A stretch of DNA of 64,000 nt from Membranipora membranacea (GCA_914767715.1 OU612071.1:1426001-1490000), one strand, 5' to 3'; numbered from the stretch's first letter, positions 10,401-20,697 are shown. Notes: generated by a model not told the origin, from the sequence alone. Numbers and translations are program-made.

Positions 10401-13400
10401 AAGGACTATCCCTGACATACTCACTGTGACACAACACAACAAGGTAATTGCATGCCCTTGCTCATTATTAAGTCAAACAACTTCAGCTTGTCATCATCAC
10501 TTTGCTGAGTCGTCTCCTATTATTTCATGGGATGCCAACTTGGGCAATGAACAATTTGAAACGCTCAATACTGTTATTTACTTATTTCACAGGAAGTGTC
10601 ATACTATCGGTGCATATTTGCAGTCGCACACAGGGGGCTCTCCTTGTTAAGCGGCCATTATGTGTCATATAAACTTCACAAAGAGACTTGGTACGAGCTA
10701 GATGATGAAAAGGTAGCCGATTTATGTTTAATGTGGTTTTGACTTTTCTTGTCTCGTAAAGTAGCCAGATTGCCTGTTGAAATATAGATAACATTGCGTT
10801 TCGGTGGAAGGCATTCGTTAGTTGAGGAGCGTCTGTGACAGTTCATTGCCCTATGCTTTCCAAATTCAATAACTTAACATAGATTGTGAAATCTGACCTG
10901 ACAGGGTTGCACACTCTAGCACACACTGGAGAGCAAAGTTGACGGGGAACCATACACGGAAGTTGGAATAAGGTAGTGAGCAACTTTCTCTTTCTGCTGA
11001 TGATAAAGGTTGATGTGATATTAATAACTCTTTTGTAGGTGTGCACCGTCAAGGATGGGTTTCCAGCTACTAACTGTTATATTGTCTCATATGAGAAGGT
11101 AAATGTTGCTAATTAAAATATTATAATTTGATTAGAGACAACAAGCTTGTATATATTATTACATTAGTTATATGTATATGATAGAGACTACTGTTTCCAG
11201 TGCTGTCATTTTTGTGACTTGTGGAGGAAGTATCAACTTGTTAGTACCAGGTCTCGGGCTGATCTGACAGTCAATTGCATCAGACCTTTGACCTTGTTCT
11301 TAGTTGCTGAAAATTGATGAACCATAGAATGTGTATAATTATTAATGTGTATTTATTTAGATCAAACCATGGTAAGAGGTTTTTAAAAGTTCCATTTTGA
11401 GCTTTTGATTTTAAACATGCTAGTTGTTTTAAATCATGAACTGAGTTTATTGCTTATACCAAGAACATACAATGTTCTTGCTTAATCCAAGAACGAAGAG
11501 CTGAATATGCCGGAAGTTATACTCTCTTGAAAACTAAGAAGATAACTTCTCAACATATATCAATGAGCTAAATATGTTATATATTACATTCATGTCTTTG
11601 CTTTTAATAATACCTACACTACGCATCCACTTGTAACTACTAGACCTAATGATAATTTCATTATTAATAAGTCTATTGTTTAGACTGTGGATAGTGAGGT
11701 GTCACAAGACTGTCAAAATTTTGCCATTTCATCTTTTATTATTCAGATGTGTTATTTTTGTGATGGCGTGAATTTCAGGGTGGTTGGTGTCTAAATTTAA
11801 CATGTTCTTTTTTGCCTTCAATGTAGTGTCATCTCTGTTGGTATGTATTCTGCGCCGACTGGTGTATCCGATAACAGCTCTATCTCTGACATATCAGATG
11901 TCAACCCTTCTCCCAGGTCAGTACAAATTGCTAGTTGTTTTAAATCATGAACTGAGTTAATTGCTTATATCAAGAACATACAATGTTTTTGCTTATACCA
12001 AGAACGAAGAGCTGTATATGCCGGAAGTTATACTCTCTTGAAAACTAAGAAGATAATTTCGCATCATATATCAATGAGCTAAATATGTTATATATTACAT
12101 TCATGTCTTTGCTTTTAATAATACCTACACTACGCATCCACTTGTAACTACTAGACCTAATGATAATTTCATTATTAATAAGTCTATTGTTTAGACTGTG
12201 GATAGTGATGTGTCACAAGACTGTCAAAATTTTGCCATTTCATCTTTTATTATTCAGATGTGTTATTTTTGTGATGGCGTGAATTCCAGGGTGGTTGGTG
12301 TCTAAATTTAACATGTTCTTTTTTGCCTTCAATGTAGTGTCATCTCTGTTGGTATGTATTCTGCGCCGACTGGTGTATCCGATAACAGCTCTATCTCTGA
12401 CATATCAGATGTCAACCCTTCTCCCAGGTCAGTACAAATTGCTAGTTGTTTTAAATCATGAACTGAGTTAATTGCTTATATCAAGAACATACAATGTTTT
12501 TGCTTATACCAAGAACGAAGAGCTGTAAATGCCGGAAGTTATACTCTCTTGAAAACTAAGAAGATAATTTCGCATCATATATCAATGAGCTAAATATGTT
12601 ATATATTACATTCATGTCTTTGCTTTTAATAATACCTACACTACGCATCCACTTGTAACTACTAGACCTAATGATAATTTCATTATTAATAAGTCTATTG
12701 TTTAGACTGTGGATAGTGATGTGTCACAAGACTGTCCAAATTTTGCCATTTCATCTTTTATTATTCAGATGTGTTATTTTTGTGATGGCGTGAATTTCAG
12801 GGTGGTTGGTGTCTAAATTTAGCGTATTCTTTTTTGCCTTCAATGTAGTCTCATCTCTGGTGGTATGTATTCTGCGCCGACTGATGTATCCGATAACAGC
12901 TCTATCTCTGACATATCAGATGTCAACCCTTCTCCCAGGTCAGTACATATTGTTTTTTCTTGACCTCGTTTTACATTTGCAAAAATCAGTTGAATTGTGG
13001 TTAACTAAAATAACCAAAGAAAGCTGCCAGATATGCTTTGCTTTGAACACATGTGCATATTCTAGATGGGTGCTGCATAAAAAAATTTATGCACATACTT
13101 TACAGACCTAAAATGCTTTAATGCTGCCCGCAGCCGATGGCACATTTTAAGTAGACATATATTTTTTTGTAGTCCATCTGAATGGTTGTCACCGTCACCT
13201 GGTTTTCTTTTACAATGTGTGACCTGCACGATTATGTTTGTTTCAGATCGGTGTCAATGGATGGCTGTATTGACCTAACATTAAATAGTGATACAGAATC
13301 AGTTACCGGTAAGCGAGCCTTCAATTGTGTGAATATCGTGAACAGGGATGAATATGACCATTGCCTTAATCCAAGTTTTGGATCTATTTAAAGCTAGCTC

Positions 13401-15744
13401 CACTCCTTCAATGTGTTTTGAGCACTTAATGGTTTGATCAAGTAAATTTTTCCGAGGTCCAATTTCTGCAGTATATATCACTGATTGCTATCATGATTTC
13501 GGCAACGGCCATAGTTTTAGCAATAATAAATATAGATATTGATTTATGATATGTGTATGGTTACGGCACTTTGAGTGACTTGTCATACCCTGGTCGTCAA
13601 TACAAAAGCGCATGATCCGGACAATCCAGCTGATTATAACTGGATGTCTCATTGTTGCAGATGATGCTGAGACGTATCTAAATGATGATCCAGCTACACC
13701 CATTTACAAAGCATCAGCCATTACAGATAGGATGAGCCAAGTCAATATATTATATAATGCAAGTCGAGGAGCCAACAGAGAAAAAGTTTGTAGCACTATG
13801 CCATATCGATGCGTCAGTAATTCATCCTTTGTAATTGATGTAGCTCGTTTAGATTCCGCTAAGGACCTTGCTGCTGATGGTTTACCCACCTGGTTGAATC
13901 GTTCTAACAAAGACTATAGATATGCTATCGGGAAAGATGGGCGTATCAAGGAGTGTGACACTGGGCCATTACTGTTTCGCACAACATATTACGCTCAAAA
14001 AACTAACATCAAAATTACACGACGCATAATGCGTCTTACTCATTCTTCTGGAGATATGGCTATGATCTGCTATATGTTTAATGGGGAAAAAATTGTTGAA
14101 CAGCCCCATGGGAACAGCAAAAAATCAGAAATGTATGCCCGAACTAGGCCTAGTTTGCTGGATAAGGGGAGGATGGGAATTGAGAGTAACATGGCCCCGA
14201 GGGAAATCATTCAACAAAATATGAACAATAATAACCTTCTCACTATGACCGATACATCTGGGGAGTTTAAAAACTGTACACAAATATATAACTTGAAACG
14301 TTCTGTGAAAGATAAGCTGTGGGTTGATGAGCTACTATGGGCCATAAACGATCAAAAAGAAAGAGAGGGCAGTCCTATAGCTAACATATGCATGACGGGA
14401 AAGTGTCAGTTGGCCATTACTCTTGCCACTGATACACAAATTCATTTGATTGAACAATTTTGCACTGGAGAATCTGCTGGCATCCTCGGAATTGACATGA
14501 CGTACAATATTGGACAGTACTTTGTTACACCCACTACAATACGTCACCCTCTGCTCATACACACGGTTACTAAGGTTGAACCAACTCTCTTGGGTCCCAC
14601 ATTGATTCACACTGAACACAACGAGCATAGCTATCGTTATTTTGCTAGTAGCATTGTGAACTTGAACTCTAAATTAAAGTATATCCGTTTCTTGGGATCA
14701 GATAGGGCACTTGAGACTGTGAATGGGTTCAAAATTCACATGCCTTTATTACAGCACATTGTATGTTTTAAACACCTCAAAGACAATGTAGAGTCGTACT
14801 TAAAATCAAAGTTATGTGACGCTGAATATAACAAAATTCATTATGACATGTTCACCACCCTTCTAGACAGTAACACTGAAGCAGAGTTTGAAGAGGTGTT
14901 GGAAGCTCTGCTGTCATCATGGAACTCCATAAACCCCGATATTACTAAATGGTTTATTAGACATCAAGCAAAATCATTCAAAAGCTTGGTTAGGGAGAAT
15001 AGACAGGCTGCTGGGCTTAATGACAACTTTTTTTATAATAACAGCAATGAATCAGTAAACAAGGAGCTCAAACGAAATCTCACCAGAAAATCGTCTCTAA
15101 AGGAAATAATAGAGGAGTGGGAAAAGCAGGGAAATAATCAAAAAAACAATTGTGAAAGAGCAGTTTTGAGTAAGGGTTTGTTCAGGCTTAAATCGAAGTA
15201 CAGTAGAATGACATACGACCCTCAGGAGTTTTGCAAGCTCAGTAGTGAAAAGAGAAAAAGAATTCTAGCAACCGTATTTAAATACCCCACAATGACAAGT
15301 GATGGCCGTACTGAAACACTAACCCAAGCAGTTACCAGAAACTGCAACAAACGGGTTGGAAGGAAGCTGAATGAGAATCAGAGGAAGCGAAAGAAAGCAA
15401 GCCATGCTTCTCAATTCTGCGCATTTGAAAGCAAACACAAGTCGCATGTCTTCTTCAGATTTAGTACTGATTGCCGTGCCAAAAAATGTTATGTCTGTGA
15501 CGAGCTGTTCAAAAAAGAGGGAAATGAGCTGTTAGGGGTGGTGATGACTTATCGAAAATACAGGGTGAAAGATTCTGGCACTATAACCATATCAAAGACC
15601 CCCCAGAATACCTACTGCCATCTTAAATGCCTGGACTGGCGTGAGGATTTCAGAAAACCTTACCACATGTGTAACTACCTTAATATATCTGTGTCTCGGG
15701 ATCATTTAGCTGAAATTGAGAAGCATGGAACGCTTACAGATTGA
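4478..15744 (+). CDS. Predicted USP-MULE transposase fusion protein (~1064 aa, 14 coding exons)
   Basis: Exons read by eye: ..4478-4481, 5777-5860, 6337-6417, 6690-6771, 7960-8068, 9197-9270, 10290-10443, 10593-10712, 11039-11098, micro-exon 11361-11371, 11827-11916, 12338-12427, 12849-12938, 13247-13308 and 13661-15744. All introns are GT-AG and all phases agree; the exons sum to 3195 nt, exactly 1065 codons with the stop. The start is the ATG-G at 4478, in context AACAATATGG, whose last base completes a Glu codon with exon 2. Residues 1-256 are a USP domain, about 257-370 a Ser/Asp-rich linker with three 30-residue repeats, and 371-1064 the transposase. The weakest link is the 11-bp micro-exon. 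Without it the protease would read on five codons to a stop at 11111-11113, and the transposase would be a separate gene. A poly(A) signal AATAAA is at 16198-16203. Confidence 0.68.
5777..11098 (+). CDS. Ubiquitin-specific protease (peptidase C19) domain, eight main exons
   Basis: This part would remove ubiquitin from proteins. In protein order: the Cys box G-N-x-G-N-S-C-F-L-N with catalytic Cys13; Q67-Q68-D69 followed by an E-L-I-Q-A-M-L helix, the usual Q-Q-D-A-x-E-F position; a zinc ribbon C100-H-E-C103 and C143-S-S-C146; the His box G-H218-Y-V-S-Y; then W229 with D233/D234, the expected Asp of the triad; and a final strand ending Y-I-V-S-Y. All the residues expected for activity are present. 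At about 256 residues it is shorter than the usual 300-350-residue USP core and has no large insertions. Each Cys and His motif sits in a different exon, so their conservation argues against pseudogene decay. The exact substrate (ubiquitin or a ubiquitin-like protein) cannot be told from sequence. Confidence 0.88.
7143..7722. mobile_element. Nested hAT-type MITE (580 bp) in USP intron 4
   Basis: The left end reads CAGTGGCGGATCTGG and the reverse complement of the right end CAGTGGCGGATTTGG, a terminal repeat typical of hAT elements. Eight-base flanks GCTAGCAG (7135-7142) and ACTAGCAG (7723-7730) match at 7 of 8 positions, fitting the 8-bp duplication of hAT transposons. No transposase is encoded. 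It lies wholly within the intron between exons 4 and 5 of the USP gene. Confidence 0.75.
9928..9950. repeat. Poly-C tract in intron
   Basis: There is a nearly uninterrupted C run between the exons at 9197-9270 and 10290-10443. It is a likely site of sequencing or assembly length error but touches no exon. Confidence 0.8.
11361..11371 (+). CDS. Candidate 11-bp micro-exon joining USP to the repeat exons
   Basis: The sequence ATTTATTTAG precedes ATCAAACCATG, which is followed by the strong donor GTAAGA. It enters in phase 0 and leaves in phase 2, exactly the change needed between the last USP exon (phase 0) and the first repeat exon (phase 2). Eleven bases is very short, so chance agreement is possible. 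It is proposed only because it makes the whole reading frame consistent. Confidence 0.45.
11419..12951 (+). repeat. Three tandem 511-bp repeats, each holding one 90-bp exon
   Basis: Units start at 11419, 11930 and 12441 with the same GCTAGTTGTTTTAAATCATG start and a constant 511-bp period. They differ by a small number of substitutions. Each contains a 90-bp exon (11827-11916, 12338-12427, 12849-12938) bounded by AATGTAG and GTCAGT. The exon is phase 2 on both sides, so any copy number keeps the frame. The chosen frame gives M-Y-S-A-P-T, then D-N-S-S-I-S-D-I-S-D-V-N-P-S-P, hydrophilic and Ser/Asp-rich with possible CK2-like sites. In the alternative open frame the peptide is hydrophobic and does not connect to the flanking exons. 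Confidence 0.85.
13247..13308 (+). CDS. Linker exon before the transposase exon
   Basis: The 62-bp exon lies between TTTCAG and GTAAGC, phase 2 to phase 1. It encodes a short segment ending D-T-E-S-V-T and joins in frame with both the third repeat exon and the transposase exon. No domain was recognised. Confidence 0.65.
13661..15744 (+). CDS. MULE transposase (DDE), large terminal exon
   Basis: The exon follows the acceptor TTGTTGCAG and is open for 694 codons to a TGA at 15742. Within the predicted fusion protein: an N-terminal part with the P-H-G-N motif seen in animal MULE proteins; first catalytic Asp at about 649 (L-G-I-D-M-T-Y); second at about 718 (G-S-D-R-A), followed by the MULE C-x-x-H signature (V-C-F-K-H-L-K-D-N); and Glu at about 834 in N-N-S-N-E-S-V-N-K-E-L-K. 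A basic R-K-R-K-K stretch near 945-949 could be a nuclear signal. The C terminus has C-x4-C-x2-C and C-H-x-x-C, a probable zinc-binding module. In-frame sequence upstream to an ATG at 13612 exists, but the splice acceptor makes an internal exon more likely. This protein should cut and join the element's terminal repeats. Confidence 0.85.
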
Positions 15745-17368
15745 TAGATATAATATATAAATATGTAAGCACACCTCAGAATAATCATAAGTACAAGCAT
15801 AGAATTGTTGATCATGTTGACTTTTTCCCAGCTTGTGAAAATATATGAAAATTCACTGACGGAGATAGGGCTAATATGGTGGAGCGAATTTCGGTGTCCT
15901 CTGTCAAGGTGTGTGTTTGACTATTAGTGGTAGTGATTGTATTCATATGTATCTGCAAGTACAGCACATATCCTTAGTTGAAAAGTAAAGCGTTCATCAT
16001 CATAATTTCACATTTATACCCAGGTTAACAGGGTAGGAAATGTTTTGTATATTTTTGTATCTGTTTGTAAGTATGTTTGTACATTGTAAACTCATGGTTT
16101 GATTTTTTTGTTGTATATGTATCCGACTGTTTTGTGATATTAGAAGTACGTATTGACTTTTATAGATTAGTTGCAGGTTTATAGTAAATACAATACTAAT
16201 AAAATGTTGATAGCATGTTTTCAAATTTGCTTGCAAATTCATTCCGTGATGAGTTGAATCAATTACTACCTGCCAGGGGCATGACAGGTCTAGTACCGCC
16301 ATATCAGTTCAATGAATGTCTGACTACCTAACTTGCTGTTTGAAAGAGATAAACATCTATGTGTACTTCTGCATTGACTGAACAGCCGGCCAGCACACTA
16401 GGCCTTCTACTATCGGGGTATTTCTCACGGGAAGGTGGGAGTAAAGCGTTACTTCCATTTACAATGGTTTCAAGGATGTAGATATCAGGGTTGTCCTTTC
16501 TTCTTTTTCGGCTCATTTAATTTGGCCAGAGACAGGCCAGAGACACTGCGACCCAGGGGGGTGGGGACTCGCCAGAAAGAAAATCCACCATGCTAGGCCC
16601 AGCCACAAGCCCACTACCCCTAACACTGTTTGGCCTGATTCACCTACCATACCCTTTCCACTCTGTCAGCTGGACACATATCACTTTGGCTAACGCAGGA
16701 TTCACCCCCTTTTCACTAGCATTATAAGCATATGTGCAAAACAACCCCTTATTTATGAATTTCACTGTGCAGCTCCACCTCTCCACAAACACCTCCTTAA
16801 ATGTATTTTTGGGCCGAGCATAGTGGGTAAATTTTGGTGAGTCTCCCCCCCGGGGCACTGCAATAAGTAAGAATAAGACTTTAAGAAAACATTGTGGTAG
16901 AGCTCATCTGCCCAGCCCGCCTAGCCAAACCTGGTGGATGTGGTTTGGTTGTTTTTGTCAACTCCCGAACCAAAGTTGGTATGTATTTGGCCAAAACACA
17001 ACTCCATCTACTGAGGTATTTCTGAGTTGTATTCTCCTGTCAAAAAACACTCACAGGAGAGGATAACAACATAGTCTGTGAATGATGACAAATTTTTGTT
17101 CTGACCTTGACATTGCAAGAATCAATAATAAGACTTTGGATGGGTGGTAACTGACTAGTCACAGTAATCAATGATTAGTATTATGTGCAAATTGTAAAAA
17201 ATAGGAAAAATTCATGAAGTGCTTTGATGATTCTGCCAAAAGAAACTTAATCACAAACAATTACAGCAGTCTAGGTAAGTGTACTGGTGGCCACTGTTAG
17301 CTTTGGGCATTGTTTGCAATGTTAGGTGATGAATTAAACCTGTATGGGAGTTTGTATTGGTGCATAGA
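15745..17368 (+). other. 3' non-coding part of the MULE, with a poly(A) signal
   Basis: This region between the stop codon and the right terminal repeat holds AATAAA at 16198-16203 and the nested MITE listed separately. No other exon was recognised. Confidence 0.6.
16549..16855. mobile_element. Candidate nested MITE near the right end of the MULE
   Basis: The left end has GACCCAGGGGGGTGGGGACT. The reverse complement of the right end has CCCCGGGGGGGAGACTCACC. Both are flanked by CACTGC (6 bp, just outside each end). The inverted similarity is imperfect and G-rich, so the call is tentative. Confidence 0.4.
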
Positions 17369-17447
17369 GACTATTATAATATTTTGGGTGTCCACTGTAA
17401 TTACGTGTAGGATTACGCTATTACGTGTACGCGAAGTACTAAAACCG
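17369..17447 (-). repeat. Right terminal inverted repeat of the MULE (79 bp)
   Basis: This is the reverse complement of the left repeat at 4162-4240 with two mismatches. It ends AGTACTAAAACCG directly before the duplicated TTTATCACA at 17448-17456. Confidence 0.93.
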
Positions 17448-17456
17448 TTTATCACA
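17448..17456. repeat. Target-site duplication, right copy (9 bp) of the MULE
   Basis: TTTATCACA here is identical to 4153-4161 and starts at the first base after the right terminal repeat. Confidence 0.93.
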
Positions 17457-17649
17457 GCCCTATTGTTCAAGATCTAGTTAATAAAGCAAGAGGACTATTT
17501 TACATAAGTTGAACTAGGAGTGGGAGTCGCAGTGTTTGAGAAGCTGCTTGAGCTCCCTACCTATGTATATGATATGGCTGTAAGTATAGTATAAACATTC
17601 TGAAATGAAGCAGTATTTTCCACAATAATGTATGCCAGTTATATTATTA

Positions 17650-17662
17650 AGCTAGTGATTAA
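17650..17662. repeat. 13-bp direct repeat flanking the SINE array, left copy
   Basis: AGCTAGTGATTAA occurs here and again at 20685-20697, immediately outside the two ends of the tandem SINE array. It has the form of a retrotransposition target duplication for the whole 3-kb block. Confidence 0.85.
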
Positions 17663-20600
17663 TGGGCTATCTAATTAGCGCCATCGACCCATTCTTTTTT
17701 GGGGATGGTGAGATGGCGCAATCGGTTAGCGCGCTTGCTATTCACTGCCAGGCGATTAGTGCCGCAGGAGTTGTGGGTTCGAGCCCCACTGGGGGAGCTT
17801 TCATTGTTGATTGTTCCAGCCCCCAGCACCCTCGGGTGTATACCTCTCCTGTGTACTTGTCTACTGACTGACTCATGGAAAGACATGTGACAGCATGGAA
17901 AGACATGCTGACAAGCTGGAAAGACAGCTAAAACCTACTACAAGGGGTCCCAGCAATGGGCCATGTAAGGCCAATAACCCTAACACGTACGCTGTGTTTC
18001 ATAGGGTGGCAATGGTGGAATGGAATGTGCTGTGGGATGAGAGAACACAACTCCGAGTAGTGAATAGCGGGCTATCTAATTAGCGCCATCGACCCATTCT
18101 TTTTTGGGGATGGTGAGATGGCGCAATCGGTTAGCGCGCTTGCTATTCACTGCCAGGCGATTAGTGCCGCAGGAGTTGTGGGTTCGAGCCCCACTGGGGG
18201 AGCTTTCATTGTTGATTGTTCCAGCCCCCAGCACCCTCGGGTGTATACCTCTCCTGTGTACTTGTCTACTGACTGACTCATGGAAAGACATGTGACAGCA
18301 TGGAAAGACATGCTGACAAGCTGGAAAGACAGCTAAAACCTACTACAAGGGGTCCCAGCAATGGGCCATGTAAGGCCAATAACCCTAACACGTACGCTGT
18401 GTTTCATAGGGTGGCAATGGTGGAATGGAATGTGCTGTGGGATGAGAGAACACAACTCCGAGTAGTGAATAGCGGGCTATCTAATTAGCGCCATCGACCC
18501 ATTCTTTTTTGGGGATGGTGAGATGGCGCAATCGGTTAGCGCGCTTGCTATTCACTGCCAGGCGATTAGTGCCGCAGGAGTTGTGGGTTCGAGCCCCACT
18601 GGGGGAGCTTTCATTGTTGATTGTTCCAGCCCCCAGCACCCTCGGGTGTATACCTCTCCTGTGTACTTGTCTACTGACTGACTCATGGAAAGACATGTGA
18701 CAGCATGGAAAGACATGCTGACAAGCTGGAAAGACAGCTAAAACCTACTACAAGGGGTCCCAGCAATGGGCCATGTAAGGCCAATAACCCTAACACGTAC
18801 GCTGTGTTTCATAGGGTGGCAATGGTGGAATGGAATGTGCTGTGGGATGAGAGAACACAACTCCGAGTAGTGAATAGCGGGCTATCTAATTAGCGCCATC
18901 GACCCATTCTTTTTTGGGGATGGTGAGATGGCGCAATCGGTTAGCGCGCTTGCTATTCACTGCCAGGCGATTAGTGCCGCAGGAGTTGTGGGTTCGAGCC
19001 CCACTGGGGGAGCTTTCATTGTTGATTGTTCCAGCCCCCAGCACCCTCGGGTGTATACCTCTCCTGTGTACTTGTCTACTGACTGACTCTTGGAAAGACA
19101 TGTGACAGCATGGAAAGACATGCTGACAAGCTGGAAAGACAGCTAAAACCTACTACAAGGGGTCCCAGCAATGGGCCATGTAAGGCCAATAACCCTAACA
19201 CGTACGCTGTGTTTCATAGGGTGGCAATGGTGGAATGGAATGTGCTGTGGGATGAGAGAACACAACTCCGAGTAGTGAATAGCGGGCTATCTAATTAGCG
19301 CCATCGACCCATTCTTTTTTGGGGATGGTGAGATGGCGCAATCGGTTAGCGCGCTTGCTATTCACTGCCAGGCGATTAGTGCCGCAGGAGTTGTGGGTTC
19401 GAGCCCCACTGGGGGAGCTTTCATTGTTGATTGTTCCAGCCCCCAGCACCCTCGGGTGTATACCTCTCCTGTGTACTTGTCTACTGACTGACTCATGGAA
19501 AGACATGTGACAGCATGGAAAGACATGCTGACAAGCTGGAAAGACAGCTAAAACCTACTACAAGGGGTCCCAGCAATGGGCCATGTAAGGCCAATAACCC
19601 TAACACGTACGCTGTGTTTCATAGGGTGGCAATGGTGGAATGGAATGTGCTGTGGGATGAGAGAACACAACTCCGAGTAGTGAATAGCGGGCTATCTAAT
19701 TAGCGCCATCGACCCATTCTTTTTTGGGGATGGTGAGATGGCGCAATCGGTTAGCGCGCTTGCTATTCACTGCCAGGCGATTAGTGCCGCAGGAGTTGTG
19801 GGTTCGAGCCCCACTGGGGGAGCTTTCATTGTTGATTGTTCCAGCCCCCAGCACCCTCGGGTGTATACCTCTCCTGTGTACTTGTCTACTGACTGACTCA
19901 TGGAAAGACATGTGACAGCATGGAAAGACATGCTGACAAGCTGGAAAGACAGCTAAAACCTACTACAAGGGGTCCCAGCAATGGGCCATGTAAGGCCAAT
20001 AACCCTAACACGTACGCTGTGTTTCATAGGGTGGCAATGGTGGAATGGAATGTGCTGTGGGATGAGAGAACACAACTCCGAGTAGTGAATAGCGGGCTAT
20101 CTAATTAGCGCCATCGACCCATTCTTTTTTGGGGATGGTGAGATGGCGCAATCGGTTAGCGCGCTTGCTATTCACTGCCAGGCGATTAGTGCCGCAGGAG
20201 TTGTGGGTTCGAGCCCCACTGGGGGAGCTTTCATTGTTGATTGTTCCAGCCCCCAGCACCCTCGGGTGTATACCTCTCCTGTGTACTTGTCTACTGACTG
20301 ACTCATGGAAAGACATGTGACAGCATGGAAAGACATGCTGACAAGCTGGAAAGACAGCTAAAACCTACTACAAGGGGTCCCAGCAATGGGCCATGTAAGG
20401 CCAATAACCCTAACACGTACGCTGTGTTTCATAGGGTGGCAATGGTGGAATGGAATGTGCTGTGGGATGAGAGAACACAACTCCGAGTAGTGAATAGCGG
20501 GCTATCTAATTAGCGCCATCGACCCATTCTTTTTTGGGGATGGTGAGATGGCGCAATCGGTTAGCGCGCTTGCTATTCACTGCCAGGCGATTAGTGCCGC

Positions 20601-20684
20601 AGGAGTTGTGGGTTCGAGCCCCACTGGGGGAGCTTTCATTGTTGATTGTTCCAGCCCCCAGCACCCTCGGGTGTATACCTCTCC
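17663..20684 (+). repeat. Tandem array of eight tRNA-derived SINE units (405-bp period)
   Basis: The tRNA-like segment recurs at 17699, 18104, 18509, 18914, 19319, 19724, 20129 and 20534, exactly 405 bp apart. Only one substitution was noticed by eye (CATGG to CTTGG near 19090). Each unit has an A box (17714-17725 in the first copy) and a B box (17776-17786), then a tail with the small hairpin CACCCTCGGGTG, then about 218 bp of unrelated sequence, then a T-run of six or more just before the next head. The array starts with only the last 38 bp of a unit and ends inside a unit at CTCTCC. Short ORFs in every copy, on both strands, are by-products of the repeat and are not genes. Confidence 0.93.
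17699..17849 (+). mobile_element. tRNA-derived SINE family 1, first array copy
   Basis: The head GGGGATGGTGAGATGGCGCA carries a near-consensus Pol III A box, and GGTTCGAGCCC is the B box about 50 bp later. The T stem GTGGG/CCCAC is intact but the acceptor stem does not pair, so this is a SINE head rather than a tRNA gene. The other seven copies follow at 405-bp steps. Confidence 0.85.
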
Positions 20685-20697
20685 AGCTAGTGATTAA
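20685..20697. repeat. 13-bp direct repeat flanking the SINE array, right copy
   Basis: AGCTAGTGATTAA is identical to 17650-17662 and directly follows the CTCTCC end of the last SINE copy. Confidence 0.85.

Larger units (their letters stand above)
4162..17447 (+). mobile_element. Mutator-like DNA transposon (MULE) carrying a ubiquitin-specific protease and a transposase
   Basis: The element is 13,286 bp, bounded by 79-bp terminal inverted repeats (97% identical) and a perfect 9-bp target duplication, so its ends are fixed independently of gene content. Inside, on the plus strand, are the exons of a USP domain (4478-11098), a triplicated exon (11419-12951) and a MULE transposase exon (13661-15741). 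No inactivating stop or frameshift is seen in any exon. Two smaller transposons are nested in non-coding parts, one in an intron at 7143-7722 and one downstream of the gene at 16549-16855. The intact ends and open exons suggest a recent, possibly autonomous insertion. That plant MULEs have captured Ulp1-type SUMO proteases is established (Kaonashi elements). A USP-family deubiquitinase in an animal MULE is not one I recognise as described. Confidence 0.9.

Noticed and set aside
12806-13111. 101-codon ORF overlapping the third repeat exon
   Set aside because: It uses another frame of the repeated exon, runs through both splice sites and does not connect with neighbouring exons.
14335-14628. 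97-codon minus-strand ORF
   Set aside because: It is a shadow on the opposite strand of the transposase exon.
17701-17795. Functional tRNA gene
   Set aside because: The T arm and promoter boxes are good, but the acceptor stem does not pair and the region between D and T arms is too long for a standard tRNA.
17663-20684. CRISPR-like or rDNA-like array
   Set aside because: Units are 405 bp, nearly identical throughout with no variable spacers, and contain Pol III promoter boxes.
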